Assembly (NCBI RefSeq): GCF_002775205.1
Contig: NC_036458.1
Coordinates: 4,060,560 to 4,124,559 of the forward strand
Reading direction: 5' to 3'
DNA from: Xiphophorus maculatus
Lineage: Eukaryota; Chordata; Actinopteri; Cyprinodontiformes; Poeciliidae
DNA length: 64,000 nt
A model generated the notes under the pieces. It searched no databases, was not told where the DNA came from, and was given only the letters and a program-made list of their open reading frames with translations. The stretch's first letter is position 1. The number at the start of each line of letters is the position of its first letter. Positions 49,901 to 61,905 of this stretch are shown piece after piece. Made by a program: the position numbers and the translations under genes.

Positions 49901-52900
49901 GACTGATAGTGGTGTGTGTGGACGGTTTTGTCCTCCGAGAACCGCACTCTAAGACCCTCACGAGTGCCTCCCCCATCACGCTCCCGCTCCCCACCTTCTT
50001 CCCCCCAAGTACTCCCTACTCCTCGGAGGATTCTGGGAGAGGGTGGGCGACCGACTGTGGGTGTGGTAGCTGCCAGAGAAGAGGAGGTCACCAGGTAAGA
50101 GCTTGAAGACTGTGTCGTGTGGGACGAAACCGGCTGAGAGGTGACAGCAGACGAAGGGAAAACGACGCTCGACATCTGGCGGGTGAAGAGGTGCTCCGTT
50201 CCCCTCCTTATCCTGCTGTCATCCCTCAGAGCACGCTCCCTGGCAGCCAGGGCGAGGCCCAGAGGTGATGTGGGGTCAAGCGCCTTCCCAGTAAGAGGAT
50301 GAATAAAAGTGGTGTTGGTGGAGGGCGCTGGCTGTCGACCTGCTGCTGTGTACAGATCAGCAGGCACAGATTTGGGCTGATAGTCCAGGGCCGTAGAGGA
50401 GTACTCCGGTAGGCCGAAGGCTGGAGGCATACTCCGGGTGTGTTGGATAAAGGTGTCTGCAGAAAACATGCCCTCATCAATTGACTTGGAAGGGCGCAAT
50501 CGTGTTGACGAGCTTTCAGGCTGAGTGTTTAACTGCTGCTGAGACACCTGAGTTCTTGATACTCCTCCTAGCGCTTCGCTCATCCCAAGACTCAGATCCT
50601 CCTCAGCAGACATGAACAAGGAGGCACTCTTTCGTCGGGCTTCGAGGAATCTCTCCCTGTCTCGGCGAGCCGCGCCAACAATGGCGGCCCCGAACTGGCT
50701 AGTAAAGTCCAGATTATCCTGGGCTCGAATAGAAGGCAAAGATGGAGGTGGTGGTGCAGGAATGGAGGGTGGAGCAGGTGGCTGTGGAGCAGGAGTGGAT
50801 GGAGGAGGGCCGTGAGGTGTTTTTGTGTCACCGGTCTCCCCTGACGCAGGGACATCAGCCTCCACGCTGCTGCCCTGGCTGCTCCGTCCACTGCTGCTGG
50901 TTGAGGGAGCCTTGACAATGATGGTGGGGATAGGAATGGAGCTTTTCTCCACCGAGTCTTTGCTCCCTAGGCTTCCCTGGCCTAGACGCAGCTCCTCTAT
51001 CTTGGATTGCTTCACCAGAGGGCCCTTGCCTCTCCTGGCCCCTCCTTTAGGGCCACCTGCTCCAGCTGTGCTCCGGTCTGCCCGCTGGGGTTGACTCTGG
51101 GTAGTCTGTTGTTGCTGGGGCATTACAGTAGCAATGCTGGACGGGGGTACAGCTGTGCTGTAGCCTCTCCTCAGGCCTGCTGGTTTAGCGCCTGCGCCAG
51201 CCCCAATCCCAGCTCCAACAGGCTCCCCAGTATAGGCAACCTTTCGCGACGCAGTCCTGCTCTGAGCTGTATGGGCAGATGCGTGAACGTACGGTGTCGT
51301 GTGGTCTGCTGCTGGGCCAGCGGTGGGACCACCTGCCCTCTCCCTGCCGCCCTGGCTCAGGTGCCCCGGCTGGGAAAAGGGCTGGTAGTGCGCAGAGCTG
51401 GATGTTGACTGGGACACGGAGACAGAGGGCTGCTGGGACAACTTTGTTCTCCAACCAAGTGGTGGAGCGGAGGAGAACGGGGGCTCCGGTGGAGCCGTTG
51501 TGGGAGGAGGAGGGATATCGTCCGGACCAGGCACCGACAGACTCCGGGCAAACTTCATCGCAGGAGGATGCAGGAACTGCTTCTCCTCCTCAGGCACACC
51601 TGCAGTGCAGGATTCACAAACAACAATCCAGAAAAATTTACAACTATTAAATAAAAAAGTGTTGGATAAGTAAAGTTGTGAGTGTCTGTCTAAATCTGCC
51701 TGCCCAAGAAAGTCTGTCCTCAGTTCCTCAGAAGCATGTAAATCAATCAGTGATGCTTATTCCTCAACAAAAAGTGAGTCAACACTAGGCCTGTTGCAAT
51801 AAACAGTATATCAATTATTTGCATGATAAATTCAAACGGGCTCAATCATTTTCATTTGCATTATTTATCAATTTTCTCTCTACCGGTTCTTTAGTTTGGT
51901 GCGTTTTTCGAAAGACAAGTTTGCTTACAGAGGCGTCAGAATTAATTTTATTTGTCGTTTTATTTGTTTTGGATATTTAAAATATTCTCCAGTTCCACTG
52001 TTAAATGTTTGCTAAAATTTAAAGTTTATTGATCTTTGAGAATGTCTTCCTGCATTATTATGCCATTACCTTTATATTACATGAAAATTGTCTTTAAAAA
52101 ACAACATTCGCAATAACCTCTGGGACAATTAATGATCCAGCAAAATCTGTTATCATGCCAGGCCTAAACAACAGCGTTAAATGGTAAAATATGATTTGTT
52201 GTTCACATGGAAACATACAACTACAGTGTGTTCCTGTGATATTTACTATTTTATTATGTCATAGCCACAAACTTCAATGCATTTATTCTGATTTTATGAC
52301 ACACAAAAAAATAAAATAGGGCATAATTGTGAAGTGGAAAACAGGAGGTTTGTAGGTTTCACCAACTAAAATTTAAGATTTTTAAAGATTACTTTTGAAA
52401 GAAATTGTGTGTCTCAAAATGCTTGGAAAGTACTTTTCATTTCACTTATGAATGGTCAGGGCAAATTATCACCATAACTCGGAACAACCAAACCTTATAT
52501 TGATTATTCTAACATCGCATCACTTTTCCATGAATAAGTCGTTGATGTTGTGTTTTATTTTATTGATGCTGAATGTATATTGTTGCTTACAACTACAAAT
52601 ATCAAACATCACACGAAAAAAAAACAGTCACATTTTGGCAGAGGTGGGTAGAGTATCCAAAAAATGTACTCAAGTAAAAGTAGAACTACTTCAGCATGTT
52701 TTTACTCAAGTAAAAGTACAAGTCCAACCAGATATTACCTGTCTGAAAGGCTACTCAAGTACAGAGTAACGGATCAGAACATCTGATATTTAAAAATTAT
52801 GTACCGGTAATCAGACAGAGAAAAAATTTATGTCCAAATTGTAGCAGTTTAAACACTAACAGGGAAACAATACAAATAAATATAACAAAAAGTTACTGAT

Positions 52901-55900
52901 TCAGGAAGCAAAAAAAACAATTAAACTAATACTTACAGGCAGTAATGAAGTTACTCAGAGTGGGTAGATTATCCAGAAATGTTACTCAAGTAAGATGCTT
53001 TATACAAATATTACTAAAGTAAAAATAAAAAGTACTGTAGTAAAAATACTCCTAAAAGTAATTTTTTTCAAAAAGTTACTAAAGTAACTAAGTAATTGTA
53101 ACTAGTTACTACCCATCTCTGCATTTTGGGTATGTAGGAGAACGCAGCACTGCTGAAGATGAGATAAAATATTGTGAAGTGAAGTTTATCTGCCACCTGC
53201 TGGGTTTTTTTCAGTGATGTGTGACTTCCTGATTCTTCAAGCTGCATCTCCCTGAATCTTCTGCATATCACATGTTGACTACTTGTAAATAATCCGCACA
53301 CACAGACAGAACTGGGAAACAGAAGAGATAAAGTACAACGACTAAAGCATTTTGTACAGTGTACAGATACAGGTGAAGTACATACTGTGAGCCACAGACA
53401 AGACACGGGTCAGAGAGTCAGAGTTTACTGGACCAGAGGACGGACAGACAGGCGGACGAGGGGCAGACGGAAGAAACAGACAACCTCACCGATGGATTTC
53501 TGCCGCATAATACCGTGCGGAGGGCCGTGACCCTGGCCGTACTGGCCTCGCTCGTAGCCCAGTCCCAGACCCGACATCATCCCCATCCCAGGCTGGTCCG
53601 CGTAGCTCGGCTGCAAAGACACATGACACGAGTTGGGGCGTTTCCGCTAGCAACCACTAGCATTTGCTAGAACAGCTAGAAACCACTAAAAAACACCAGG
53701 AAAAACTGAAAACGGCTCATGATCTCTAACAGCTGCTAGAAGTCATTAGCAACCAGGTTTAAGATTTAAGGCAATGAATGAAGCTTTACTTAAAACAAAT
53801 ATCGATCCAACGTTCCATTTATTAATTAATTCATCCATCCATCCATGCAGACTCACCCTAAATCTGCTACTCCTAAATTGTGATTTCATTTTAGTTGCAT
53901 TTTTCCTTTTCACAATCGTCTCATTCTTTTGTGACTTGCTTTGAAATTTAAGTCTGGAAAGCAGCAGACGTGCTTATTGAATTAGGGATTCATTTCAGAA
54001 ACACAAATTACAATCAAAGTTTTTTTTCTCTACTTCATCTGAAAAAGTGCAAACATTTCAGATGACTTTCATAAGTAAAGTTTTTCAGTTCAGTTTCAAA
54101 GAGTAGCTATTTCCTTTTTTCAAATTGATGTCTCGATGCAAACCTCGTTGCCATAGAAACTTCTTCCCCGGTCCCTCTTCGGCACGTGTCCCCGTGTCCC
54201 GGACGCCTCGTTGGTGCTGATTGTCTGCTGAGCCGCTGCAAGAATTTCATCGAGTTTATCTGAGAGGGAAAAAGGAGGAAAGAGGCAAAAAAAAAAGAGA
54301 GACAGAAGAGACAAACGGAGATGAAACGGAAAAACTGACAGCTATAAAACAGATAGAAACGTGGAGGAAAAGACGACAAAACGGATGACGGGAGAAGAAT
54401 CCTTACTCAAAGCCATCTGATAGACTGTCCTCTTCTTCTCTGAAACTTGTGAGGATTCGAACTCTAGGAGAGGGGAAGGAAACGAGGCCGGTGAGAGTGC
54501 CGAGTCATTTTGGACAGATAAAGAGGCGTCATCGTTAACCGGGGGAACCGGAGCGTACCTGATTTTTTTTTCCAAGGGGTAGCAGCTGGAAGGAGGACAA
54601 AAGGAGACTTAAGTATTGGCAGGAGTGAAAGTGCGTCGTTACAGCGCATACTAATCATATTCCCCAGAGCCGAACGGACTGAGTCACCCCGTGAAAAACG
54701 CACACTCACACCCACGCAGCACAAGCATGCACACTCATGTTACAGTAAATAGGCTGCAGACGCATATGCTGCGCGTTCACAGCGGTACGGTTTCCCACCT
54801 CTCTCCACTGTCAGACGGTTACGATCCCATCGGCGCGCGGCGGCGAGAGAGAGAGGAAAAACAGAGTTAGTGGTTAACCCAGTGAACAGAACCAGAGGGA
54901 AGTTGGACACCACAGGTTCTTCAAATTAAACTAAGTTTCTATGCAACTTCTGTGGAGCTGAAATTTCATTAAAATGTTTCATAAGGTCATCAAAGGTAAA
55001 CCAGCTTGTCCACAAATACAAAACCAGATGGAATATGGTGTCAACTGTTTGTGATGTTATAAAAATAAAAACAATTTTGAAAAAAAAGACCATTTAAAAA
55101 ATGACCTTTAAAATAAACATATTTTAAAGATTTTTTAGATGTTTCCTGAGGTCATCAAACATCAACCAGCCTGTCCACATTTACAAAATCAAATGAAATA
55201 GTTGATATAATTTTTAAGATTAAAAAAAAATTCACCTTCCCGTACCACATAAAAGCTGCAGTATTTAACTTTTATAAAATTATTTTATTTATTTTTGAGA
55301 CTATCACTATATTGTGACAGTATGAGATAGATAATCTATGGGAACAAAAATCAAACTCCTTTGTCTTCTCTCAGTGCTATCTAGAAACAACCAATCAAAG
55401 TCAGGAGGCGGGTCTTAGCGCTGTCAATCATCACTCTATGTCCCTCTTACTCTCTGCTAGCATAGCCAGTAGTGTAGTTAGCATAGCCACCGATGACGGC
55501 GAATAAACGGTTTTCCTGTATCTGTAAGTTATTTCTCTACCAGTAGCACATTTAGCAGCAAGTACATGAGTTGACAGACAGCGCTAAGACCCGCCTCCTG
55601 GCTCTGATTGGTTGTTTTTGATCAACAGCCATTTCTTCAGATGGCAATAGCAGCTCATGGAGAAGGAGGAGTTAATAGATTTTTTCACAGGTTAATCTGT
55701 GAAAAAACGTGACCAGTTTTGTCACCAGTTTGAACAAATATGTAAAAACCTTTTTTAAAGTAAAAGTTACATGCTGTACCCTGCACAGAAACCAAAATTG
55801 ATTTGTGCGCTAAAATATTTGTAGCACAGTTGATTGACGCCAAATTTTCTTCATTTTGTAAATCTGGACAGGCTGGTTGGCCTTAGACGACCTCTGGAAA

Positions 55901-58900
55901 CATTTATTAGTACCTTTAAAGTGAGAGCGGCACAAAGAAAAATCTTTAACTTGAATTAGGTGGATTGGTGCCAACTTCACTCTGGTGTGAAAAGAAGAGT
56001 GCAGAAAGGAGTGGAGAGGAAGAATTTGAGGTGACCCTCACATTCACGGGTGTGACAGCGGTTTGGTTTTCATGTTTTATTGCTACTCTAAACAACAACA
56101 TTGTCCTAGAAACTACAGCCGGTTTGGAGACGCTGCAGGATCATCTCCATTTTAATGTTCTTGTTCTCTTGCTGCATGACTTACAGGTGAACTGGGACAC
56201 TGCAGCAATCACAGAGGTGAGAAAGTTGAACAACTAAATGAATTCATTAGCATCAGAATCAGCATATGGCAGCGGCTGACGGGGTTCATCACACAGCCTG
56301 CTCTTTTCACCTTGATTCAAGGAAAAAAACAAGCCTCACTTTGTCTCGCAAATTAGGCTCAATTATTTGAAATGAATACATGTATTTACATTTTTATACA
56401 AAAATTTACTTTTTAGTGTTTTGCAAAATTAAACCTATACACTGATATATTTTTTTCCTCAACTACAAACCTTATTGAATAAGAATGTTATGTTTTGGAC
56501 CAAGACAAAGCAGCACACAACAATTATTTTAGTAATCGATTATTCTGTTATTTAATCAATTAATCTGATAAAAAAATTATCACATTCTGCAGATTTTTCA
56601 CTTAACCACTTGAGTCTTTTTAATGCAATATCAAAAATACATTAAAAGTGCAAATAAACACTTAAATTCCCCTATTTAATGAGAAGATAAAATAACATAT
56701 TTGCAGTCTTGCAGCTGCAGAACCTTTGCTACAAACACTTCTAACATCAACATGTGAAAAGTTTATCAATACAGTTCAGGGCTCATCTGTTGATTGGTTT
56801 TTGATCAACTGATTAATAATAGGAGAGCAAAAAATCTTACTAAGTATTTTTTTGTTCTGTTTCCAGAGCAGATATCTTAATAAACTTGAAATGAGACAAA
56901 ACTAACCTACAAACTTTTGGTCAAATGGGCCAAAATTGTCAAGTGAAAATGATTCAAGGGTAAACAAAATAAATGTTCTTTTACCAACATGTAGTACTTC
57001 AATTAAACAAATAAAGTACTCAGATTTGTTATTGGAAAGGGATTATAGATTCAAAACATAAAAAAGTTTTTGAGTTTGGACTCATGTTACAATTTCTTCA
57101 GGTGTTGACTGGAAAAACATTAACAAATTTTAGTCAATTTTGAGCAATAAAGTCAGGATTTAGGTCACTCCTTAAAAGTTTCAGATTATATAATACACTG
57201 CAGTTATATTTATTTTATATTGTGATTTCATATGAATCTTCAGTTAGCATTTGAAAGAAAAAAGTATCATTTACATTAAAACTGGACGGATAATTACTGA
57301 AAAAGCAGACTAAGTCCAAATACAAACTTTTTGTCAGAAGCTTGCGAGCAGGACTTTGTACTGAACCTGTGAATAATTTAAGTGGAGATTTCAGGGAGTT
57401 CGTGGTGAGAACGGGGTTTGGTGGAGCTCAGGAAACCTGTGGCTGTGTTCATGCTTAGCTGCAGGTCAGGTGAGGTCACGACACCAAGAGAAGGCAGGTA
57501 AGAAGACGAAAACAATTAGGTCAAAGGTTCATCTTAAAGCGGCAGCGCTGGATTTCTGAAGCGAGGTTCTGTTGAAGGGTTAGTAGTAGTTAATATCTTA
57601 CCTGCGGAACATAACTGGATATTTTTATTTAACATAAATTAACATTATTTTGTACAAAAGGAGTCTTCTGATAAACTTGAACCTCAAGAAACCCTCTGAT
57701 TTATGAACTTTTAAAAGATTTAAATAATTATTCTTATTATCGTTAGATAGTTACAGTTAAAAGCTCTGATTTCAGCGCACGCTTCATTAATGACTAATGA
57801 TACATTTAATATAATTAACCTTTTGCTTCTTTGTACATAGATGTATAAGATAATTTGCAGTTTCTTGATAGTTTTTTATTGAAAAACACATTTAAATGTT
57901 TTTCAATAATTTCAGTAAATCCACAAATGTAGTTTTTTAATTATTTATAATTTATAAAAGAAAAAAAGGTTATGGTACCACACACCTCCTGCTAAATCAT
58001 GAATTAACTGTAATTAATATTGTTAGTAGGTGGGACACCTCTGCAGACCCCACACATCCTGGACACAGAGTTTACCTTCAGTGTTATTTTCTTAAACCGT
58101 TTTATAAAATATCTGATTGAGGTGCAGGTGCATAAACTGAAAAAAGGGACATTTATGTTCAAAAACGTTTCCATTGTGACTAAAAAAATTCTGCAAAGAA
58201 AATTACTTTTTTTCCTTAGCTAGTTTAATTTTCCTAATTGAAAACAGTTTTTTGCATCTGCTTGGGTTATTTTTTTTTGTTCTCAAATTTTGTTGTAGGT
58301 AAAATACTAGATAGGGTCGGGATTTTAATGCACAGTAAAAATGTTCACATGATTAATCACTTTTTTCTTTTTAGTTTTGACGAAAGTCCCAAACCGGAAC
58401 CTTTGCATTTTGTTTCTGGTACGACCGTAAATCTGACACACAAGCTACATTAGCCAACAGGAAAAAGATGCCCCACTTTCCCCAGAGGGGGTTAATTTTT
58501 GCTTTAAATCTGATTGGGTGCTAGAAAAGACTATTGTTGTGTTCAAGCAGTGCTAAAAGGAGTTAGCATACCAGCGAAGATATTTAAGGCTAAAATAGCA
58601 TCTCAACGCTAAACATGTAGCAGTTAGCACAGATGTCAGTATCAGCAGTCCACATATCTAAAAAAGTCCCTAAAACACTTAGAAATCTGAATGTGTTTAC
58701 TAGCACTTTGCTCCAATCTGATGGCTGACTGACCTAAATAATAATAAATATCTTTGTTGTTGAGCTCATATGCATATTTATTCAACAATTAAGCAGGAGA
58801 AAAGGGTTTTTTAATTGAAAATGTTGTTTATGTATTTAACTGTTCACAACCTTTTAACAGAACCTCACATTCAAAAAGTCTTTAACTACCCCTTTAAGAT

Positions 58901-61816
58901 TTAATGTCAGGAGTTGTGAAAAGCCAGCTGACTGACTCCAGCATCACTGTTTATCACTGTTCTCCTGTTAATCATCAGGCGCTCACTGAGCATGCTCAGA
59001 ACCACCCAGCAGAAGCGGTAAACACCAGAAGATTCAAGCGATCCACAATTAAAACATTGGCAGACATTATGATCTGCGAGTGGGGGCGTTGACCCCTCGC
59101 TTTGCACTCTCCTCCCACAATTTTTGCCTCAAATAGAGATACTGCTGTTACCATAGGAACACAGGAGCAAAGTTAAATTACTCATCTCAATAATTTTATT
59201 CTTGGTGGGATTTCTTCCTGAGGAATTAACAAACATGTTCAACATAAGATTATAATAAAAAGGAGGAATTTGGACACTTAATGCACTGCAAAAACACAAA
59301 ATCGTACCCAGTATTTTGTCTAATTTGTAGTGCAAATATCTCAGTACACTTGAAATAAGGCAAAACTAACTTACAGTAACTTTTCAGCAACATATAGGAG
59401 CTTGTTTTAAGTCAATAATTCCTTAATATTGATGAAAAAGTGCTAATTATGAGTAGGGCAGCAAGTAACAATTATTTTAGTTATCGGTTAATCGATTATT
59501 CTGACAATTAATCTATTAATCAGATAAATAAAAATTGGCACACTGCAGATTTTGTACTTAAGCCTTTTTGCATAATATTAGAAATAAATTAAAAGATTAA
59601 TTTAAGCTTCTTTTTAAAGTAAGAAAATAAAAATGTCATATCCTAAGCTGCAACAACATAAAGGTCTTGATTATTAGCAGCAAAAGATGCATCTGCAGTT
59701 CATAAAACGCTTTTACCATCAATGTGCTTAACATCAACACAGTGATTGGCTGATCTGTTGACTTTTTATTGATAAACCAATTAATAATTGAATAGCAATA
59801 GGTGCTTCATAGAAGAGGTTTTTTTTTCAGATTTTGAATCAGGTGAAGCTAAAATTATCAGAAGATATCTACAGTAAAAAAATTTTAATCGTAAATCCAA
59901 AAAGTACAGTTTTTGCTTAATTGCAGCTCTGTATGTGTTGTTCTTTCAGCAATTTCCTTTTTTGAGTCTCTTTACTCCAGTTAATAATTAATCGATTACT
60001 AAATTAGTTGACAATTACTTCAATAATCGATTAATAATGATTAATCCGATTAATCAATTCAGCACGAGTTATAGGATTTATAAGAGTTATAAGATTATGA
60101 AATAATCTGCCAGTGGAACTTATAATTAGGATATGAAAATTTGGGCCAATATCAATATCCGATATTAATATTGTTGCTTTGGCCGATAACCAATATTTAC
60201 CAATATTGTATGTATTTCTAAACTGTTTTGACATCTTTGGGAAAGAAAAGAACCAGAAACAGACAGCAACAAGATTAAAACTAATATCGATTGTTAATAT
60301 CGGCTCAATAACAATATGTTAAAAATGACTAATATTGGCCGATACTGATATTGGTGCCAATATATCGTGCATTCCTACTTATAATATGGAACAAATGCCA
60401 CATAAAACAAGCTCCTACATGTTGTTTTTAAGCAGAGTTGAGTAGTAATTAGTTACATTTACTTGAGTAAGTTTTTGAAAATAAATCTTTTTTTATTACG
60501 CTGTACTTGTTACTTTTACCTGAATAATTTTATTATGAAGTATCTCTTCTCTTATTTGAGTAAAATCTTTGGATTTTCTACCCGCTGAATAAAAAACAAA
60601 TGTGTTTTAACCAAAATTTCACCAGACACACACAGACACACACCTGCAATTTCTGTTAAAGTTTCATAAGTTTTTTTATTGAAATAAACTGATTTAGAAA
60701 CATTTTATTTTGCCTGATTTTACTACTTTTCTATTACTTATATGAATTATTGTAATTTCAGTCTTTAAAATACCAAAATGTCAACCTAAATTTATATTTT
60801 GGTCCATCTAATTATGTAAATTTTTTGAAATTATTACCCGAGTAGACTTTTTTACCAAATACTTTTTTACTCTTACTTGAGTAATTTCTTGAATGGGTAC
60901 TTTTTACTCTTACTTGAGTAAAATGTTTTGATTCTTTATTCAACTCTGCTTATTTCAAGTGTATTGAGATATTTACACTAGAAACTAAACCTAAATACTT
61001 GGTCATATTTTGTGTTTTTGCAGTGTGGCGCCTCTCCTCAGGTGTGTGTTGTGACTGTTTGGTCGTCCTCAGACGCTAAAGGGCTGCGGAGGAGCAGGAG
61101 GTGCAGGAGGTTAAAGGTTAAAAGAAGCAGGGGGTGAGAGGGGGATCACACATGGTGGAAAGCGACACGTTTCTGGGTGGGGTTACCTGTAGCGGGAGTG
61201 CTGGCAGTGACATTGTGGCACCTCTGAAAACACAGCGAAATGCATTGAGACCATCATCCGACGCCAGCCTTCTCCGTCTTGTTCCTGCAACTAAATAACT
61301 GGCGTCTAAATTTATCCCTCGCTCAAGTTCTCTTCACACTCCCAGCGTCTCCGTCTTCACACTGCCTCCATCCCTCCTCATTACCTGAGTCTGTTTCTAA
61401 CCAGCAAAGCTCCTGTCTTCTTCATCTACATCTCCATAGCAATATGTTCCGCCATCCTCCTGCTTTCTTCTGCCAAAAAAATAAAAAAGAAGCTAATTTG
61501 GGCCTGTTTCTTACCCATCTCCTCCAGCTCTGAAGTCATTGATTTGGAGCGCAGGGCGATGGCTGGAGTGCTCAGCCTCTTGCTCTGCTGAGGGACTGGA
61601 AAGAGGAGAAGGCAGCTGTGGTTGGTCGAGCCGCTCCAGATGAGCTGTCGGTTATTGTGAGTGATTGCAGTAGCTCTTACTTTTCTTCCGCGCGCCTTCC
61701 TCCATGTCGGGGTTGCGGGTTACCATGACAACCTTCACCATGAGGCTGTTGCCGCCCTGCCGGATCATGTTGACGACCTGCCGGTGGCCGACCTTCACGA
61801 CGTTCTGACCGTTGAC
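46083..61816 (-). CDS. shank1: SHANK1 postsynaptic scaffold, C-terminal part (7 exons; 5' end outside window)
   Basis: Joined exons on the minus strand: 61816-61681, 61595-61515, 54463-54407, 54259-54144, 53610-53490, 51599-48146, 46977-46083. They give 4,860 bp, 1,619 residues plus TAA, all phase-consistent. SHANK1 links GKAP/PSD-95, Homer and actin regulators at excitatory synapses. Seen in order: PDZ second half with GHRQVV, LRSKSMTSELEEM, KKRTVYQMALNKLDEILAAA, MRQKSIG, PPAMKFARSLSVPG, IPIPTIIVKAPSTSSSGRSS, DFTSQFGAAIVGAARR, HPLTGKALDPTSPLGLALAA, Homer-type PPLEF (49576-49590), a 19-proline run, DSTASSLTSYDSEVA, SSLPLLPTSPLYSAIYD and a C-terminal SAM. These blocks match SHANK1 and not SHANK2 or SHANK3, whose versions differ. 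The N-terminal SPN, ankyrin, SH3 and first PDZ exons must lie past 64,000. The mammalian protein is about 2,160 aa, from memory. Confidence 0.93.
47400..47790 (+). mobile_element. Possible solo LTR remnant in shank1 last intron
   Basis: A unique-looking stretch has AATAAA near 47,663 followed by TTTGTCGCGTCTCGGATC and CTTCC, an arrangement like the R/U5 part of some retroelement LTRs. No paired LTR, primer site or coding sequence is seen and the borders are unknown. Confidence 0.3.
48146..51599 (-). CDS. shank1: shank1 large proline-rich exon
   Basis: 3,454 bp, phase 1 to 2, the giant exon typical of SHANK genes. It is low in complexity and rich in Pro, Ser and Thr. It begins VPEEEKQFLHPPAMKFARSL and contains the Homer EVH1-type motif PPLEF (49576-49590), 19 consecutive prolines (49435-49491), DSGIEELDSRSSSDHHL and, near its end, SIITELSSKLQQ. 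I see no KPPVPPKP-type cortactin-binding motif like that of SHANK2 and SHANK3. The donor is ACACAG, GTTGGA. The many antisense reading frames across it are shadows of its GC-rich codon use. Confidence 0.94.
52639..53121. mobile_element. hAT-like MITE with intact 8-bp target duplication (shank1 intron)
   Basis: Starts CAGAGGTGGGTAG and ends CTACCCATCTCTG. It is flanked on both sides by CATTTTGG (52631-52638 and 53122-53129), the 8-bp duplication expected of hAT elements. It is filled with ACTCAAGTAAAAGTA-type motifs. It lies in the intron between the exons at 53490 and 51599. Confidence 0.85.
53490..53610 (-). CDS. shank1: shank1 exon: glycine-rich MRQKSIG segment
   Basis: 121 bp, phase 0 to 1. 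Encodes PSYADQPGMGMMSGLGLGYE, a Gly/Gln-rich stretch, and HGIMRQKSI. The RQKSI motif is shared by SHANK1 and SHANK2. Confidence 0.92.
54144..54259 (-). CDS. shank1: shank1 exon: KLDEILAAAQQTIS segment
   Basis: 116 bp, phase 1 to 0. Encodes KLDEILAAAQQTISTNEASG and then VPKRDRGRSFYGNE. The donor is GTTTGC and the acceptor is CTCTCAG. Confidence 0.92.
54407..54463 (-). CDS. shank1: shank1 exon: KKRTVYQMAL segment
   Basis: 57 bp, phase 1 to 1. Encodes FESSQVSEKKRTVYQMAL, joined by a split AAT codon to KLDEIL. The match to the SHANK1-specific EKKRTVYQMALNKLDEILAA block distinguishes the paralogue. Confidence 0.93.
   Translation of the reverse strand, partial: SSNPHKFQRRRGQSIRWL
54559..54585 (-). 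CDS. shank1: Candidate 27-nt in-frame microexon of shank1
   Basis: On the minus strand a long pyrimidine tract ending TTCCAG precedes 27 bases followed by GTACGC. Inserted between the exons at 61515 and 54463 it keeps the frame (phase 1 to 1) and adds AATPWKKKS between SELEEM and EFESS. SHANK2 and SHANK3 have a basic SIRxKKG-type stretch at the same place. The coding sequence also works without it, so it would be optional. This is inferred from splice signals only. Confidence 0.45.
55383..55619. repeat. Fold-back repeat, 43-bp arms (shank1 intron)
   Basis: Arms at 55383-55425 and 55577-55619 are inverted and match at 40 of 43 bases around GCGCTAAGACCCGCCTCCTG, separated by 151 bp. It is probably a MITE remnant. 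Confidence 0.8.
59284..61025. mobile_element. MITE with CACTGCAAAAACACAAAA ends, hosting nested insertions (shank1 intron)
   Basis: Outer ends CACTGCAAAAACACAAAAT and ATTTTGTGTTTTTGCAGTG are inverted. Inside lie an AATCGATTA-type element (about 59,450-60,055), an AATATTGGCC-type element (about 60,120-60,380) and a CAGAGTTGAG hAT-like element (60,433-60,948). Simple copies of the outer family occur at about 7,460-7,830, 8,214-8,524 and 12,310-12,705. Confidence 0.65.
61515..61595 (-). CDS. shank1: shank1 exon: post-PDZ LRSKSMTSELEEM segment
   Basis: 81 bp, phase 1 to 1. Encodes PQQSKRLSTPAIALRSKSMT and SELEEM. The donor is GTAAGA. The segment is strongly conserved across SHANK paralogues. Confidence 0.93.
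61681..61816 (-). CDS. shank1: shank1 exon: PDZ second half
   Basis: 136 bp, phase 0 to 1, the first exon visible. Encodes VNGQNVVKVGHRQVVNMIRQ and GGNSLMVKVVMVTRNPDM, ending ARKK. The histidine in GHRQVV starts the helix that recognises the C-terminal threonine or serine of class I PDZ ligands such as GKAP. Confidence 0.94.
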
Positions 61817-61905
61817 CTGAGGCGCAGACAGAGCGAAGTTTTTATGAAGATCAAAATTATTCTTCAACCCTCTATTCAGTCACTTTGACTAGGCCAAAGT
61901 TAAAC

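Larger units (their letters stand above)
54586..61514 (-). other. shank1: Long shank1 intron
   Basis: About 7 kb between the LRSKSMTSELEEM exon and the next visible exon, mostly repeats (fold-back at 55,383, nested MITEs at 59,284-61,025). One further exon-like segment at 61,187-61,223 would break the frame. Nothing else is recognised. Confidence 0.6.

Noticed and set aside
48228..51650. Many long open frames on the plus strand and in other minus frames
   Set aside because: They are shadows of the GC-rich, proline/serine-coding shank1 exon, whose own frame is supported by family motifs and splice phases.
54800..54808. 9-nt microexon candidate (TGGAGAGAG before GTGGGA)
   Set aside because: The acceptor lacks a pyrimidine tract; far weaker than the 27-nt candidate.
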